Shown piece by piece: positions 41,266 through 52,277 of a DNA stretch of 64,000 bases; the stretch's first letter is position 1; every line of letters starts with the position of its first letter. Made by a program: the position numbers and the translations under genes. This stretch comes from Nitzschia sp. DOCU1 (Eukaryota; Bacillariophyta; Bacillariophyceae; Bacillariales; Bacillariaceae): NCBI GenBank assembly GCA_951394045.1, contig OX595989.1, positions 682,001 through 746,000 on the forward strand. The letters run 5' to 3'. The notes under the pieces are model-generated. The model saw nothing but the letters and a program-made list of their open reading frames with translations. It was not told the origin of the DNA and searched no databases.

Positions 41266-42726
41266 GCCAAGTGTTTGAGAGATTGGTGCAGGAACAATGT
41301 TCCACGAATACGCGTTATGGAAAGAAATGGGGTCGAAGGGCCCGTCCAATACCAAGAGCCTCATCCATTGTGACCTCCGTTCCCCGACGCTGGCTTTTTG
41401 CAATGGCAGAAAAGCCATCGCTCTTGACCCATCCCAATGATTGGACGAGGTGTCAGATTTTGCTTCTACCGTGTCCAGTTGGTGGGAGGCGGTGGAGTAC
41501 TTTGACGCTACTGACTGCCGCCTCCAACTTGAGTACTACATTGAAAGTAGTACTATCGGCTGTCGGATCTATGAGAAGAAGATCACAGGGGCGTTGTAGC
41601 GACTCTGCTTCTTAATTTACTCTACTATCGCTCCGGCGAGCGACAAGATCGATCGTCAAACGTACTAGCTTTAACTATATGTGGTTATGGGTCAATTGTC
41701 AGTTATACTCTGCTCTAACAGCGTTGACGCACCGTACCTGTAGAGAACGCACTGTCTGTCTAGCTAGTAGTTAGCCATTGCTCTACACTGCTCTACTCTA
41801 CTCTACTCTACTCTACTCTACTCTACTCTACTCTACTCTACTCTACTCTACTCTACTCTACTATTAAAGCACTCTAGTAGAAGAGCTACTCTTTCCATAG
41901 TAGACCGCTAAGCATACTTTCGGATGGTTCCCAAGTCCCACTATGCCGCATTTCTTCGTTTTCTTCTTTTGTGACTGGACCGCATCGGCATCCAACAACG
42001 GTTTCCGCACGCTCTTGATTCGTGATCGGCAATTTACGACTGAGCGATTGTGAGGAGCGATCGCGGTGGGAGCGGTCCGCCCACCAAGCAAAAGACCGTG
42101 ACAATGCATCGAGCGCACCCGCCAACACACGATGACGGGCATATATATGTTCAAGTATCTCTCTAAGTATGGCTTCCCTACGTTAACGCCCTTGCGTCTT
42201 TTTTACCACGAAGATGGATCCGCGGGAATCAGCATAACCGTTGATTTCGTACTAAAAGAATCGAAAGGAATTTTCTACTTAAGACGAAAATCCGACCACG
42301 CCAGGCTTTCACATGGTTGACCTACAAGACTCACCCCGTCAAGCCCGTCGGGAAACCTTCCATCGGTTTTGAAACTACCGGTAGTTGCACAGTGGTGGCA
42401 AACCTTCTCGTTTCGTGGTCGCCGTCACCCGCAGCGTGACTTGTTAATAATTCCTTCGCCCATGATGTGTGTTGATTGATTGTGTGTTGTTGGGGATTAC
42501 ACTATCAACGAAAACACATTTTAATTCCGTTTGTTCCGTTTTACCAAAACCAGTAGAGAGAAGTCTCGCCATCCTAATCTATCAGTCGCCGCATTGGCAT
42601 CATCCATAGCGTGGGACAGCAAATTCAAACCATTTGAAGTCTCGGAGGGAGTTTATCATTACAATCATCATTCCTTCCTTCATTGTCAAGTAACTCCCAT
42701 CTATTCTTCGTATTATCATCTTCATC
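41266..42726. other. 1.5-kb intergenic with pentamer satellite
   Basis: Between two plus-strand genes. It holds a (CTCTA)14 array at 41791-41860. ORFs of up to 127 codons occur on either strand; none has a motif, and the largest (41232-41615) starts inside the previous gene in another frame. Confidence 0.5.
41791..41860. repeat. (CTCTA)14 microsatellite
   Basis: Fourteen perfect pentamers, followed by CTA and preceded by degenerate copies (CTCTACACTG). Similar single CTCTACT words appear in other gaps of the window. Confidence 0.95.
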
Positions 42727-45700
42727 ATGATGTTTGGCTTTCGAGGTGGCAATGCGAAACGAAACAAGGTGCATTCCAGCACGAAACAACGGGGCACCAA
42801 GCCTCAAAATAACAATGCCCTGAAACGACTCGAACAACCCAAACTGGACCCTTTTCCTCCGCAACCACAGGAACAACAATATCCAATGGTAGAAGAACGG
42901 TTCATGGACGATAACAACAGTTTGGATATGAGTTTGTACACAACGCAATCCAAGGCGACGGTTCTATATCCTTCTCGAAGAGGCTTTGATCACAGTTACG
43001 AAAGCGATAGTGATGATGGCATTTCACGGGCTCCCACGGAATTCACTACTGAAGTCGCATTGAATCGATATGCTCGTTTAGGTGGAAGTTGGATGCCACC
43101 TTCGCCACTTCACGGCCCTACTACTCCAAGCCCTGCTTCTTCTGCTGTTACGCCGCCGTGTGGAGGAGAAGATGACGAAAAGCCACTTACACCTACTACG
43201 GATCCTCTTTCGAAAAGTCCAAATCCATCGGACAATGACGACGATGAGTCTTTGGATGCTTCTTCGGCAAGTGACGATTGTGAAACAAGGACCATCTACT
43301 CTCTGTTACCTGCCACTGCCAAAATGGCACGGTTGATGGCCTTTCGTGGGGCACCGCAGTCAACGGCCAAAAGTTTACTGATTCGAAACTCTTCGAGCAT
43401 GGAAGCGAATGGCAGTGCAGATGGCGTGGAAGAGGATCCCCAGCCAATCAAGAAGAAGAATCAAGCCATTTCACCACCATTACAGCGAACAGGTCAACAC
43501 TATTATCATTCTACTGGCCCAGTAGACTTGGATGCATCTGTACCAGATTCATCATCGAGGGCATCGTCCTCAAAGTCCTGGGAGTTGTCTCCACCACCAG
43601 CAAACAAGACGTTTCGGTCCTTGGATGAACAAGTAGAGCAAACGTATGGGTTGCCATCCGATGCTAGATCGCGCCGATCAGCAAACGATGACGATACCTA
43701 TGGGTATTCGGCGGCCGCTGGCGGCGAGTCGACGACAAGTGGGATCAAAAGTCGGACTACTACAAACTCGGTTCAGTCGCCGCCACAACAGCAACATCCA
43801 GTTCGAATAGAGGCACAAGGGGTCAGCCCGGAACTAGCATCTGTTGCATCAGTCAGCGCTCAATCGTGGGTTCAGCGCCAAAACCTCCTTGGTTTTGATG
43901 ATGCTAGCACCATCCTTTCGGCTCGAGATGATGATACCTATGGCTTTTCTGTCGCTTCACCACCACCAGCACAGAAATCCGTGGTAACAAGCACGGATGA
44001 AGAAGCCAGTGGCGATGTTACCCCACGAGATCAAGTGCGTCGAGTGGAGCTCTTTCGGCAATGGGATGAAGATTCTTATAATATCACCAACACGTCGATT
44101 CTTTCCAAGTCTCGAGCGATTAGTTCGCCCCTACATCAATTCTACGATGAGGATTCTACGACGTTGTTGTCGGCAGCATCACCGGCGGCCAAGTCACTGG
44201 CCAGCACCAGCAGCCGTGGCACGTCTCCGCAAAAGTCTATTGTTCCTGTGGCTATCACCAGTCAAAAGACCGACACGACGACTGCAAGTGTATCTGGCCG
44301 CTCAGGGGTTTCGGCAAGTGCTAATAATAGCCGGAAGACAGAGCCAAGTGTATCTGGTCGCTCAGGGGTTTCGGCAAATGTTAATAACAGCCGGAAGACA
44401 GAGCCAAGTGTATCGGGCTGCTCAGGGGTTGCGGCAAGTGTTGATAATAGCCGGAAGTCAGCGCCAAGTATCGATGGGCTGTCAGGAATATCATCGATTC
44501 ATTCTCATTCTCCAGAAGATAAACGATCTCCGTCTTCTTTGGAAAAGATATCGCCCAGCTATGTACGTTCGGTTGCATCTGGGCAAGCCGACGATGACTC
44601 CTTGGAACAATTGATTGCGACTTCGCTGTCAAGGCCCAAAGCCGTTCGTCGGCTGCAACATGAAATGTGGGGTACATCATCATCGGTCTCGCAAACGTCG
44701 TCGGTGGCCAAATCAGCCAAGAAACTTTTCAAGTCACCGCCTGCCAAGACCATTATCAAGGCGCCTTCACCACCAGCTTCTATAACCGCCCCTAGCACTC
44801 CTTCCAAGTTGGTTGACAGATCGGTCATGAGTGATTTGTCAAGCAACTTTCCTCGGCCTCCCTCGCAAACTAACCTTGCACGAATGCCGGATTCCCAAGT
44901 TCAAAAGTTGCAGGTCCGTGACCTGTCCTCGCCAATCCAGTCCCCTTTGAGTACTAAACAATGTCCGCCCTCGCGCCGGGACCAAGAAGTCGTGCAAAGA
45001 CCTGGCTTAAACAGCCTTCACTCGGCACGCATAGCGTCCTCCCTTGTCATTGATAGAGATACTTGTGGCTTAACGGTGGTATCGGCTTTGACTCCAGCTC
45101 CGGGAGTGGAGCCGATGGATGATGATACATATGGCTTTTCAACCGCTTCGCATGCTCATATTCCTTCGCTGCCTGATGATGCGACTTGTGGCTTTGGTTC
45201 TCTGGCTGAGCCCATCATCGGAGATGATGATGACCGAGACTACGTGTGGACGGATCAACAAGGGGATCTTGAAGACGAGCGCAACAGCGCAGTCATGCGA
45301 CAGCAGATTGCAAGGGAGCTTTTGAACCAGACTTATCAGCAAACCCTTGATACTTACAGCGTGGCTCGTCGGTCCCATGACTCTGGGATTCTCGGCCCTG
45401 CCCAAGATGATGAGGACGATGACCATTACACCATCGTCAATACTAGTTCAGGTGCAGTCTTGCTTACTGAAGCCGAGCTTCAGAAGCATCTAAAAATGGT
45501 TGAAAAGGTGCAGCCTTTGCCATCGTCAGAAATTGAAGGCTACGATGCATGGAGGCGCCAGAAGGAACGTCAGCAACGATACTTTGCAAAGCTTCAAGAA
45601 AAGGCGGCTAAGAAGCAGAAAGATCGCCGGCAGCCGGTCCAAGGCCAACGCTCAAGCCCTTCCATTGACCATCGTCAGCGCACAGTACAGCCCTTTGTGA

Positions 45701-46677
45701 AGCAGGCCAAGTATAGTTTTGACGAAGAAAACCGATGTATGGATAGTACCAGATCAGCCATGGACAGGAGCATGGACAGCTCGATTCCAACGCTTGACGA
45801 TGGAAAATGGAAGCCTCGCAAGAAGAACCGGCGCGGCGTTGGTTGGGGCTGGTTCCAAGGTGGCAAGAAGGGTACTACTAAGTCGAAGAAGACCAGCAGC
45901 GTATCGTCTCCCTCTGATAAGGAGAGCAAGCCCACGAAGAAGCATTCAGATCAGCAAACAACGATTGTCACCCTTTCGCAATTCATGAGAATTTCTGCCG
46001 ACGAGCCACCGGAAGTTGCCGAGTATTCTATGTCGCCATTGCACAAGGACGGTGTGTTGACACTGGGTACGACGACGCTACCGGATTTTGCCAACACTGT
46101 TGCCGGCACCTACTCGCACAATTTGGAAAGTGTGGGTGAAGGTCCACGGCGCATGGCAGCACACTTTCTCGAAGAAGAACGCGAGAAGCAGCGCCGGGCG
46201 GAACGTGACAAGAAAGAGGAGCACGACCCAGAGCGAGAGCGGATCGAAAGGCTTCGTCGAGAGGCCGTTGAGAAGCAGCGGCGCCTCAACCTTTACAATG
46301 AAAAACCTCCCAGACAAGAGCGGAACTCTTCCGCTGTTGATATTGATTCGACTGCAGGATCTGGCTCAAATCGCATCACTACAACGCGATCGAAGGGATC
46401 ACGCAAGGTCAAATCTCGAGAAGACGACTCGATCGTAGACAAGAGCATCTCTGTATCATCGAAGCGCTCGGTCGACTCTTCAATCAAGAGTGGATCGGGC
46501 AAGCTTCTTTCTCCATGCATCGTTTGCAACGACGCTGAGAGAACGCACATTGCCATGCCCTGCATGCACTTTTACTTTTGCTCGAAGTGCGTCGAGAGAC
46601 TGTATGAATCCGAGCAACCAGTTTGTCCCGTATGTTCAACCGCGAACGTCGCCTTTTCCCGAGTGTACACCGGCTGA
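42727..46677 (+). CDS. giant disordered protein with C-terminal RING
   Basis: 1,316 residues in one uninterrupted exon. Almost all of it is low-complexity Ser/Pro/Asp/Lys sequence, predicted disordered. A short motif of the type D-D-D-T-Y-G-F/Y-S recurs (about 321, 401, 798, with degenerate copies such as DDATCGFG at 817 and DRDTCGL before it). Residues 521-580 are three 20-residue repeats. A Lys/Arg/Glu coiled coil lies at about 1155-1190. The only folded domain is a C3HC4-type RING at 1264-1303, from CIVCNDAERTHIAMPCMH to CPVC, so the protein is probably a ubiquitin E3 ligase. Two ATG codons are adjacent at 42727 and 42730; I take the first. Confidence 0.88.
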   Translation: MMFGFRGGNAKRNKVHSSTKQRGTKPQNNNALKRLEQPKLDPFPPQPQEQQYPMVEERFMDDNNSLDMSLYTTQSKATVLYPSRRGFDHSYESDSDDGISRAPTEFTTEVALNRYARLGGSWMPPSPLHGPTTPSPASSAVTPPCGGEDDEKPLTPTTDPLSKSPNPSDNDDDESLDASSASDDCETRTIYSLLPATAKMARLMAFRGAPQSTAKSLLIRNSSSMEANGSADGVEEDPQPIKKKNQAISPPLQRTGQHYYHSTGPVDLDASVPDSSSRASSSKSWELSPPPANKTFRSLDEQVEQTYGLPSDARSRRSANDDDTYGYSAAAGGESTTSGIKSRTTTNSVQSPPQQQHPVRIEAQGVSPELASVASVSAQSWVQRQNLLGFDDASTILSARDDDTYGFSVASPPPAQKSVVTSTDEEASGDVTPRDQVRRVELFRQWDEDSYNITNTSILSKSRAISSPLHQFYDEDSTTLLSAASPAAKSLASTSSRGTSPQKSIVPVAITSQKTDTTTASVSGRSGVSASANNSRKTEPSVSGRSGVSANVNNSRKTEPSVSGCSGVAASVDNSRKSAPSIDGLSGISSIHSHSPEDKRSPSSLEKISPSYVRSVASGQADDDSLEQLIATSLSRPKAVRRLQHEMWGTSSSVSQTSSVAKSAKKLFKSPPAKTIIKAPSPPASITAPSTPSKLVDRSVMSDLSSNFPRPPSQTNLARMPDSQVQKLQVRDLSSPIQSPLSTKQCPPSRRDQEVVQRPGLNSLHSARIASSLVIDRDTCGLTVVSALTPAPGVEPMDDDTYGFSTASHAHIPSLPDDATCGFGSLAEPIIGDDDDRDYVWTDQQGDLEDERNSAVMRQQIARELLNQTYQQTLDTYSVARRSHDSGILGPAQDDEDDDHYTIVNTSSGAVLLTEAELQKHLKMVEKVQPLPSSEIEGYDAWRRQKERQQRYFAKLQEKAAKKQKDRRQPVQGQRSSPSIDHRQRTVQPFVKQAKYSFDEENRCMDSTRSAMDRSMDSSIPTLDDGKWKPRKKNRRGVGWGWFQGGKKGTTKSKKTSSVSSPSDKESKPTKKHSDQQTTIVTLSQFMRISADEPPEVAEYSMSPLHKDGVLTLGTTTLPDFANTVAGTYSHNLESVGEGPRRMAAHFLEEEREKQRRAERDKKEEHDPERERIERLRREAVEKQRRLNLYNEKPPRQERNSSAVDIDSTAGSGSNRITTTRSKGSRKVKSREDDSIVDKSISVSSKRSVDSSIKSGSGKLLSPCIVCNDAERTHIAMPCMHFYFCSKCVERLYESEQPVCPVCSTANVAFSRVYTG
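44287..44466 (+). repeat. 60-bp tandem repeat, three copies, in coding sequence
   Basis: Units of exactly 60 bases (44287-44346, 44347-44406, 44407-44466) encode SVSGRSGVSASANNSRKTEP-type blocks; a degenerate fourth unit follows. Copies differ at a few bases each. The repeat is in frame and so changes protein length without breaking it. Confidence 0.85.
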
Positions 46678-46945
46678 TCGTTCATTATAGCCACTCTAAC
46701 ATAGGCTTGAAGAATATTTTCTACGAATTTGGTCTATTAGAATGGGAAGGATGCTCTCCTACCGTAGTACTTCCACTTTCCTGAAGGGGAAATGACCTAA
46801 ACGTCAAATTTACATGCAATAACAAGGAACGTGTAGAAGCTGGCTGTGTGGCGCAATCCTTCAACGGATATTGCATACACGGGGAACATGTACCAGGTAG
46901 GGGCATAGTCCTGCATTTCCTCCCTGACATGTAGCCCAGTTGAAG

Positions 46946-48000
46946 CTACTTCACATACTCGATGCGGCTTGTCCCTCCGGTTGGGACCTCAAAGTCAAAG
47001 TCGTCATCGGAAATCTTATCATCTCCCTTCTTTTTCTTGGAAACCTTTTTCGAGGGAGCTTCTTCTTCCTCGTAACTTTGCTCTTCCTCATAGTCTCCAT
47101 CATCACCGCCGTCATCATTTTCTTCGTCATAATCCCAAGCACCATCTCCACCGCCGCGGACATTGTCGACTACCACCGGTTGGACCACAACCTTGTGCGG
47201 ATTGGCCACCGGTGTAGGTTTTGGGGGCTCCGATCGATTGAAATATGGTTCTGGACTAGGGAAGCAACACAGGAAAAGGCATGCGCAGAAATATAGGGCG
47301 GACGCCGTTCCACACATGTAAACCGAGATTCCAACGTTGCAGTATTGGCTACCATTGTAGCTAGTGCGCAGAAAGAAAATGAGATAGACTCAAAAGGGGT
47401 GGGGGGGGGGCCCATAGAAGTCATCCACAGCTTACCAAAAATCCGGTTCCGCATAGAGACTAAAAACACCAGCTTGGACGCCACAAGCCACCAGATAGAT
47501 CGCACTCGAGATCAAGAAGCTGCAGCAGAATCGACAGAAACACGTGTCCAGAGCGCTGACAAAAAGCCCCATAAATCCAATGACCGGAGCAAAGATAGCA
47601 CAGAATTGAGCCGTGATGACAGCCTCATATTCTGAGCTCCCAAGCTTTGAATCATATTTTGTACATCCATCGGTGATGGAAGTATCGTTGACGTGCCTGA
47701 CAATCTCGTAGCTGAAAATACCGACATTCGCCTCAAAGGAACCCACAAATGGCGGCTCCAAACCATTGTGCGGTACGTCTGCATCATTACTATATTTGAG
47801 AAAGTGGCAATTGGAAGATCCGACGATGCCAAGGATTATTGCACCCGACACTGTCAGAAGTGACAGCATTCTGTAGGCAGACGAGAACACAAAGAATATT
47901 TAGCGATCACCGCAGCCGCAGCAACAATTCAGGGTCACATTAACACTCTGAAATTCTCTAGTTACCTGCCGACATATCCACAATTTTCATCATTACCCAT
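46946..48000 (-). CDS. tetraspan membrane protein A (tandem paralogue)
   Basis: Three exons on the minus strand: 48000-47966, 47870-47436 and 47360-46946, all splits in phase 2; 294 residues. The first exon encodes only 11 codons plus two bases (MGNDENCGYVG). Four membrane segments are visible: LSLLTVSGAIILGIVG, ITAQFCAIFAPVIGFMGLF, a Cys-rich FLISSAIYLVACGVQAGVF, and TASALYFCACLFLCCF. A loop between segments 1 and 2 carries ANVGIFSYEI, shared with the next gene. The cytosolic tail is acidic, then Lys-rich (SKKVSKKKKGDDK). The family is unknown to me; the topology recalls claudin- or tetraspanin-like proteins without their signature motifs. A 12-base alternative acceptor in exon 3 is possible. 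Confidence 0.8.
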
Positions 48001-48438
48001 TCTGTAATAGGCGCTAGTGGTGGTAGGGTGAAGAAAAGGTAGAGCCCAATGGGGTTCTTGCCCTTCGAAACAGGAAGACTAACGCACGATTGTAGACTGT
48101 CTCATCAGTTGAGTGAGTCGAGCAGAGGGGATGCGAGACCAAAAAGCTTTCCGAGCAAATAAACGGCGGCGGCGACATTTTGACCCCTTCGACCAAATGC
48201 TGTAGATGACCTTTCGCCAAAAAAGGCGCGAACCAAAAACGTTCCAACGATGCCCCGTTGCGAATAGAGACCGTCAGTCAAGGTATCATACTTCACCACC
48301 TTGCTTGTGGGTCCACCTGCTTGCACAAAGGACATAGACAACAAAATCGAAATAAAGAAACATTCACTAGCCTTTACATACAAGGGCAAGATAGGACGAA
48401 TTGACTGCCCAATAACTAGAGACACGTTCCCAAGACCG
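48001..48438. other. intergenic between tandem paralogues
   Basis: Separates the two minus-strand tetraspan genes and presumably holds the promoter of gene A. ORFs overlap and lack motifs. Confidence 0.5.
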
Positions 48439-49409
48439 TTATACTTTGTCGCTCGTCTTCTTGTTGTTTTTCTTCTTCGGCTTTGAATCACTATTATCTT
48501 CTGTCACGATCACGATAGGCTGCAGAACTACAGTTTCATTAGCAGGCTGTTCAACCGTCTTGGTGGCATGTTGATGCTCTCTTCCAAAATTAAAGCAAAA
48601 GGGATCCGCCCTTGGGGAACAACAGAGCAGGCAAGATGCAACGAAGAACAATACCACAGCCGTCGCACTTAGATATACACCCTTTCCTTGATCGCATTCT
48701 AATTCTGAGTCCTCGAAGCTAGGGATGGTAACAACAACCACGAGAAAGAGTTAGGAGCAGATAGTGACGTACCACTTTGTTTGACCCAAAAGGATCGAGC
48801 GCTAAACGTCACCTATTAAGCACCATTCAGTTCCGAGTGACTTACCAAAAGACTGGATCTGCAATTACGGTGAATGTGCCCGCTTGAACTCCAGAAGCTA
48901 CAAGCAGAAACAAGGATCCGGCACCAAATGACCCAGCAAAGTTGCAGACGCATAGATCCACTAGCGCAGCAAATGCGCCAGCAACAGCAAAACAGGGTGC
49001 GATGATGGCGCAGAATTGGGCCGTTGCCAAAGATGGGTAGCCCTGCTGCTTCGCCCACCTCTCTTCATAGGGCTCACATCCCGTGGGGTCAGCTCCGTTC
49101 TGAAACTGAGTGACCTCGTATCGGAAAATTCCTACATTGGCGGCAATCACAGTGTTGAACGGTGGATCTTCGGCGAAATCGGGTGGATTTCCATCGGTAT
49201 CGACAAACGAAATGAATTCACAAGTTCTAGCAGCTCTCCAAGAACAAATAATTGCCGCAATTGCAACACCCGCACTCAGCAGTCTAGCAAAATGAGGCAA
49301 GCAATGAGCATTTGTGTCAGAAAGTTCCGGTCATTCTCGCTCCTCGTCCTTTTGCCGACGCAACGTACTTCATGGAATAGGCGCAGTAATTCTGATCGGC
49401 TTGCGGCAT
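48439..49409 (-). CDS. tetraspan membrane protein B (tandem paralogue)
   Basis: Exons 49409-49369, 49283-48846 and 48718-48439 on the minus strand, all joined in phase 2; 252 residues. Exon 1 again encodes only 13 codons plus two bases (MPQADQNYCAYSM). Same layout as gene A: LLSAGVAIAAIICSW, then a loop with ANVGIFRYEVTQF, TAQFCAIIAPCFAVAGAFAAL, FGAGSLFLLVASGVQAGTF and LSATAVVLFFVASCLLCC. Both paralogues share TAQFCAI and GVQAG, and both second introns interrupt a Cys codon after PVF/PDF. The tail is shorter than in A and ends in KKKNNKKTSDKV. Shared exon structure shows duplication after the introns were in place. Function unknown. Confidence 0.8.
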
Positions 49410-50001
49410 GTTGAATCCGTTTACTCTTTAACTCAAACACTTGAGTCGAATCTTAAAGAAGAGCTACTGTAGGAAGTTGCCGCTAGCAGAGGACAAGTGG
49501 GGTAGCGTCAAGAGTGGCAACGCGAACATGGGTAGTTGGCCATTTTACGAATACCGGTATCGATCTTGAGTGAGTGCTGGCGCGCCCGGCGGCACATTTT
49601 GCGGACATTTTGGTGTCGCATCCAAGATCCAATTTCGAAATTTTCGGATGTCGATTGGGCGGGGTCAAAGAAGTCGAAAAGGCTTTTCTATTATGCATGG
49701 TGATAATAGCAACCAACGGAATCAAGGATGGCTTATGCGTTTGGCATAAGACACAGCAGCACTCTCTCTATGGGTAGGTATTTATTGTGCCAGAGCAAAA
49801 TGGTCCTGTCAAAGAATGCTCGAGCAGTTTTTCGAAGGAGCGTGAAGAGACGACGAGATGTGACGGGAATTGCAAGCTCTCTCGTTTACTGTTTGTTGAC
49901 GACACCACCGATAACGATAGAAGCTCAGAAACTGGGGATAGCTCTATTGTGATAAGGCCACTCCCTGGACTTGGCTGGAAAGTTTTGAAGGAAACATAAA
50001 A
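49410..50001. other. divergent intergenic region
   Basis: Promoters of tetraspan gene B (minus strand) and the LRR gene (plus strand). Nothing else seen. Confidence 0.5.
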
Positions 50002-52020
50002 ATGACGCAGCAAAGCAATTGCGACTACAACGCGAGTACAACTGGGAGGGCTGAAGAAGACCACGAACTGGCCGCGTCCAACCCGATCAAAGATGGTGGA
50101 GGTCGTCCTCCATGTGTCGACGAGAACAAGACCAAAAATAACATCCCTTCACGGCTGCTGGCGGTTGGACATACTAATAAAGAGAGTTCTGACGAAGAAG
50201 AAGGAATAATGATGAAAAAACAATCCGCGACTAGCGGCATGAACTTGTACTGGGACAACGAATTTCGAAGAGAAAGTCTTCTGAAGAAAGATGGCTGTGA
50301 TGTATCGTCAGAGTTGGCGCTAGGTACCAGCGATCATTTGCAAGCAGGAGCTGGTAAATGTTTTGACGGCAAAGAACAAAATGCTTCCAGGGCTCAACCC
50401 CACGAAACTGAACAGTTGGGCACCTCATCACCCTCGAAGTCATTGAAGCAGGCCTCCCGAAAAAAGAGAAGGGAAGCGGCATCCGCTCCACGTCCTGCTC
50501 TGAGACCAGGTGCTTATGCTGTTCCCGGCGTTGATTCGGAAAGGGTATCCATCGACCGAAGGAATAGTGGTGCTACATTTACATTCGTCGCCAGTTTGGG
50601 ACAAAACGAAGAAGAGGAAGAAGAAGTCTCCATGAAAGAGTTGAAGCCAGAGGATGCCGCTTCCACATTACACGAGTCCTATGCCACGAATCATGATTCC
50701 TTGATCACAGCCAACATGGTCGACGATGCGGAACCTGTATTCGAGGCTCGTGATGTTCGTCATGATCGATTCAAGCGGTACATGGCTGCAGGAACTCTCG
50801 CATTGCTTGCTCTGATCGCCATTGTTGTTCTGGTTGTGTTGATGACTTCGGAAAGAAATGTGGATGAATGCACTTTGGAGGAAATGTGCTGCAAGCCTCT
50901 CGACATGCAAACGTCGTTCGAACGATGCAGTTGTGGTAATAACACTTCGGGAATGTTTGAGAGTCTTTCGGAAGAAGGCCACGAGATCTGGGATGAACAA
51001 ATGGCTGGTGTCAAGCATACGCCCTACTGGAGCTCTTTTGGTACGGAGAATTGGGACGTCGAAAGTTGCAATCCGCTCAATCAAGTATGCATGCATATCA
51101 GCAAGAACGAAGCTTGGGGCCTCACTTCCGTGCAGCGTGAAAACATTCCACCCGAGACTCTGGATATGTTCTATTTCCTATCGATGATGTTTGCATTGAT
51201 GGATGGAATCCACTGGGATAACAACCATGGCTGGTCCAGAAGCTTGGATGTTTGTGCCTGGTACGGAGTTGGCTGTATGTTCCTCGATGTTTTTCATGAG
51301 TTGCGTCTTCCCGATAACGGACTTTCTGGCGAACTCCCGCCCAGTATCGGAGAGGCACAACAGCTCCGGGCTCTAGACCTGTCCGGTAATAATATCTCGG
51401 GTACAATCCCATCAGAAATTTCGAGTCTTACAAATCTCAACGAGTTGAAGCTATCCAACCTGCAGTTGACGGGGACGCTACCTCCTGAAATCGGTACTAT
51501 GCACCAGCTGCGTTCCTTGTCGCTCGAAAGGAATCTCTTAAGCGGATCAATTCCCGGGGCCTACTTTTCCCTGCCGCTCATTCAAGAGGTGAGCCTGGCA
51601 ATGAACAACATTACCGGGACGCTCCCTGACAGTTTATATGACGCCGACCAACTGGCTGTTCTTCGGCTCAATGGTAACAAAATGACAGGAATGATCCCAA
51701 CGGAATTGAGCAACCTTTCGAATTTGGAGCTCATCAATCTCGGAGAGAACAGGTTTTCTGGAACCATACCAGAGTTTCTTGGGTCCATGACCAGGCTTCA
51801 GTTCACAAACTTTTACCACAGTGGACTGACAGGCACCATACCGGAATCGTTTTGCCAGAGGGGCAACGGTGCTGTCGACTTTGTCAAAATTGTCGTCGAT
51901 TGCTCGGTATCTCCACCGTCTTGCAGCTGTTGCGACAGCCACCCGGCTACATCTAAATACGCCAGAGTCACATGTGGCGAGACTGTACCAGAACAGGCCA
52001 TTGAAATGTTCAACGACTGA
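50002..52020 (+). CDS. LRR membrane protein, kinase-less (copy 1)
   Basis: 672 residues, one exon, no N-terminal signal peptide. The first 255 residues are a charged, probably cytosolic tail containing GMNLYWDNEFRRESLLKKDG and a Pro/Ala segment APRPALRPGAYAVPGVDS. One membrane segment spans about 261-283 (MAAGTLALLALIAIVVLVVLM). Outside are two small Cys clusters (EEMCCKPLD, ERCSCGN), a Trp-rich domain with CAWYGVGC, about eight plant-type LRRs (about 428-623; consensus L-x-G-x-IP), and a Cys-rich cap (CSCCDSHP...VTC). No kinase or TIR domain exists. Such type II LRR proteins are expanded in diatoms and may sense ligands or mediate adhesion. A second copy lies at 58055 in inverted orientation. 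Confidence 0.92.
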   Translation: MTQQSNCDYNASTTGRAEEDHELAASNPIKDGGGRPPCVDENKTKNNIPSRLLAVGHTNKESSDEEEGIMMKKQSATSGMNLYWDNEFRRESLLKKDGCDVSSELALGTSDHLQAGAGKCFDGKEQNASRAQPHETEQLGTSSPSKSLKQASRKKRREAASAPRPALRPGAYAVPGVDSERVSIDRRNSGATFTFVASLGQNEEEEEEVSMKELKPEDAASTLHESYATNHDSLITANMVDDAEPVFEARDVRHDRFKRYMAAGTLALLALIAIVVLVVLMTSERNVDECTLEEMCCKPLDMQTSFERCSCGNNTSGMFESLSEEGHEIWDEQMAGVKHTPYWSSFGTENWDVESCNPLNQVCMHISKNEAWGLTSVQRENIPPETLDMFYFLSMMFALMDGIHWDNNHGWSRSLDVCAWYGVGCMFLDVFHELRLPDNGLSGELPPSIGEAQQLRALDLSGNNISGTIPSEISSLTNLNELKLSNLQLTGTLPPEIGTMHQLRSLSLERNLLSGSIPGAYFSLPLIQEVSLAMNNITGTLPDSLYDADQLAVLRLNGNKMTGMIPTELSNLSNLELINLGENRFSGTIPEFLGSMTRLQFTNFYHSGLTGTIPESFCQRGNGAVDFVKIVVDCSVSPPSCSCCDSHPATSKYARVTCGETVPEQAIEMFND

Positions 52021-52277
52021 CGCCTCGGATAGATGATACAATAAAGTTGGCTTTCATTCTGCATGAGCACAATCACCGATTCTTTGCGACTAGCACGCCG
52101 ACAATGACAAACCTAATATATCATGAGCGTTTTGGCAGTCAAGTATATAGTACACAATTGCGTAGCATTTTATGGTAATCTCTATGTTTTAATCTATCGT
52201 AGTGGTGAGTCTATATCTATGTCAAAAGGTGCGCATGTTGGCCAATGCTATTGATCCAACGGTCACAAAAGCGCATT

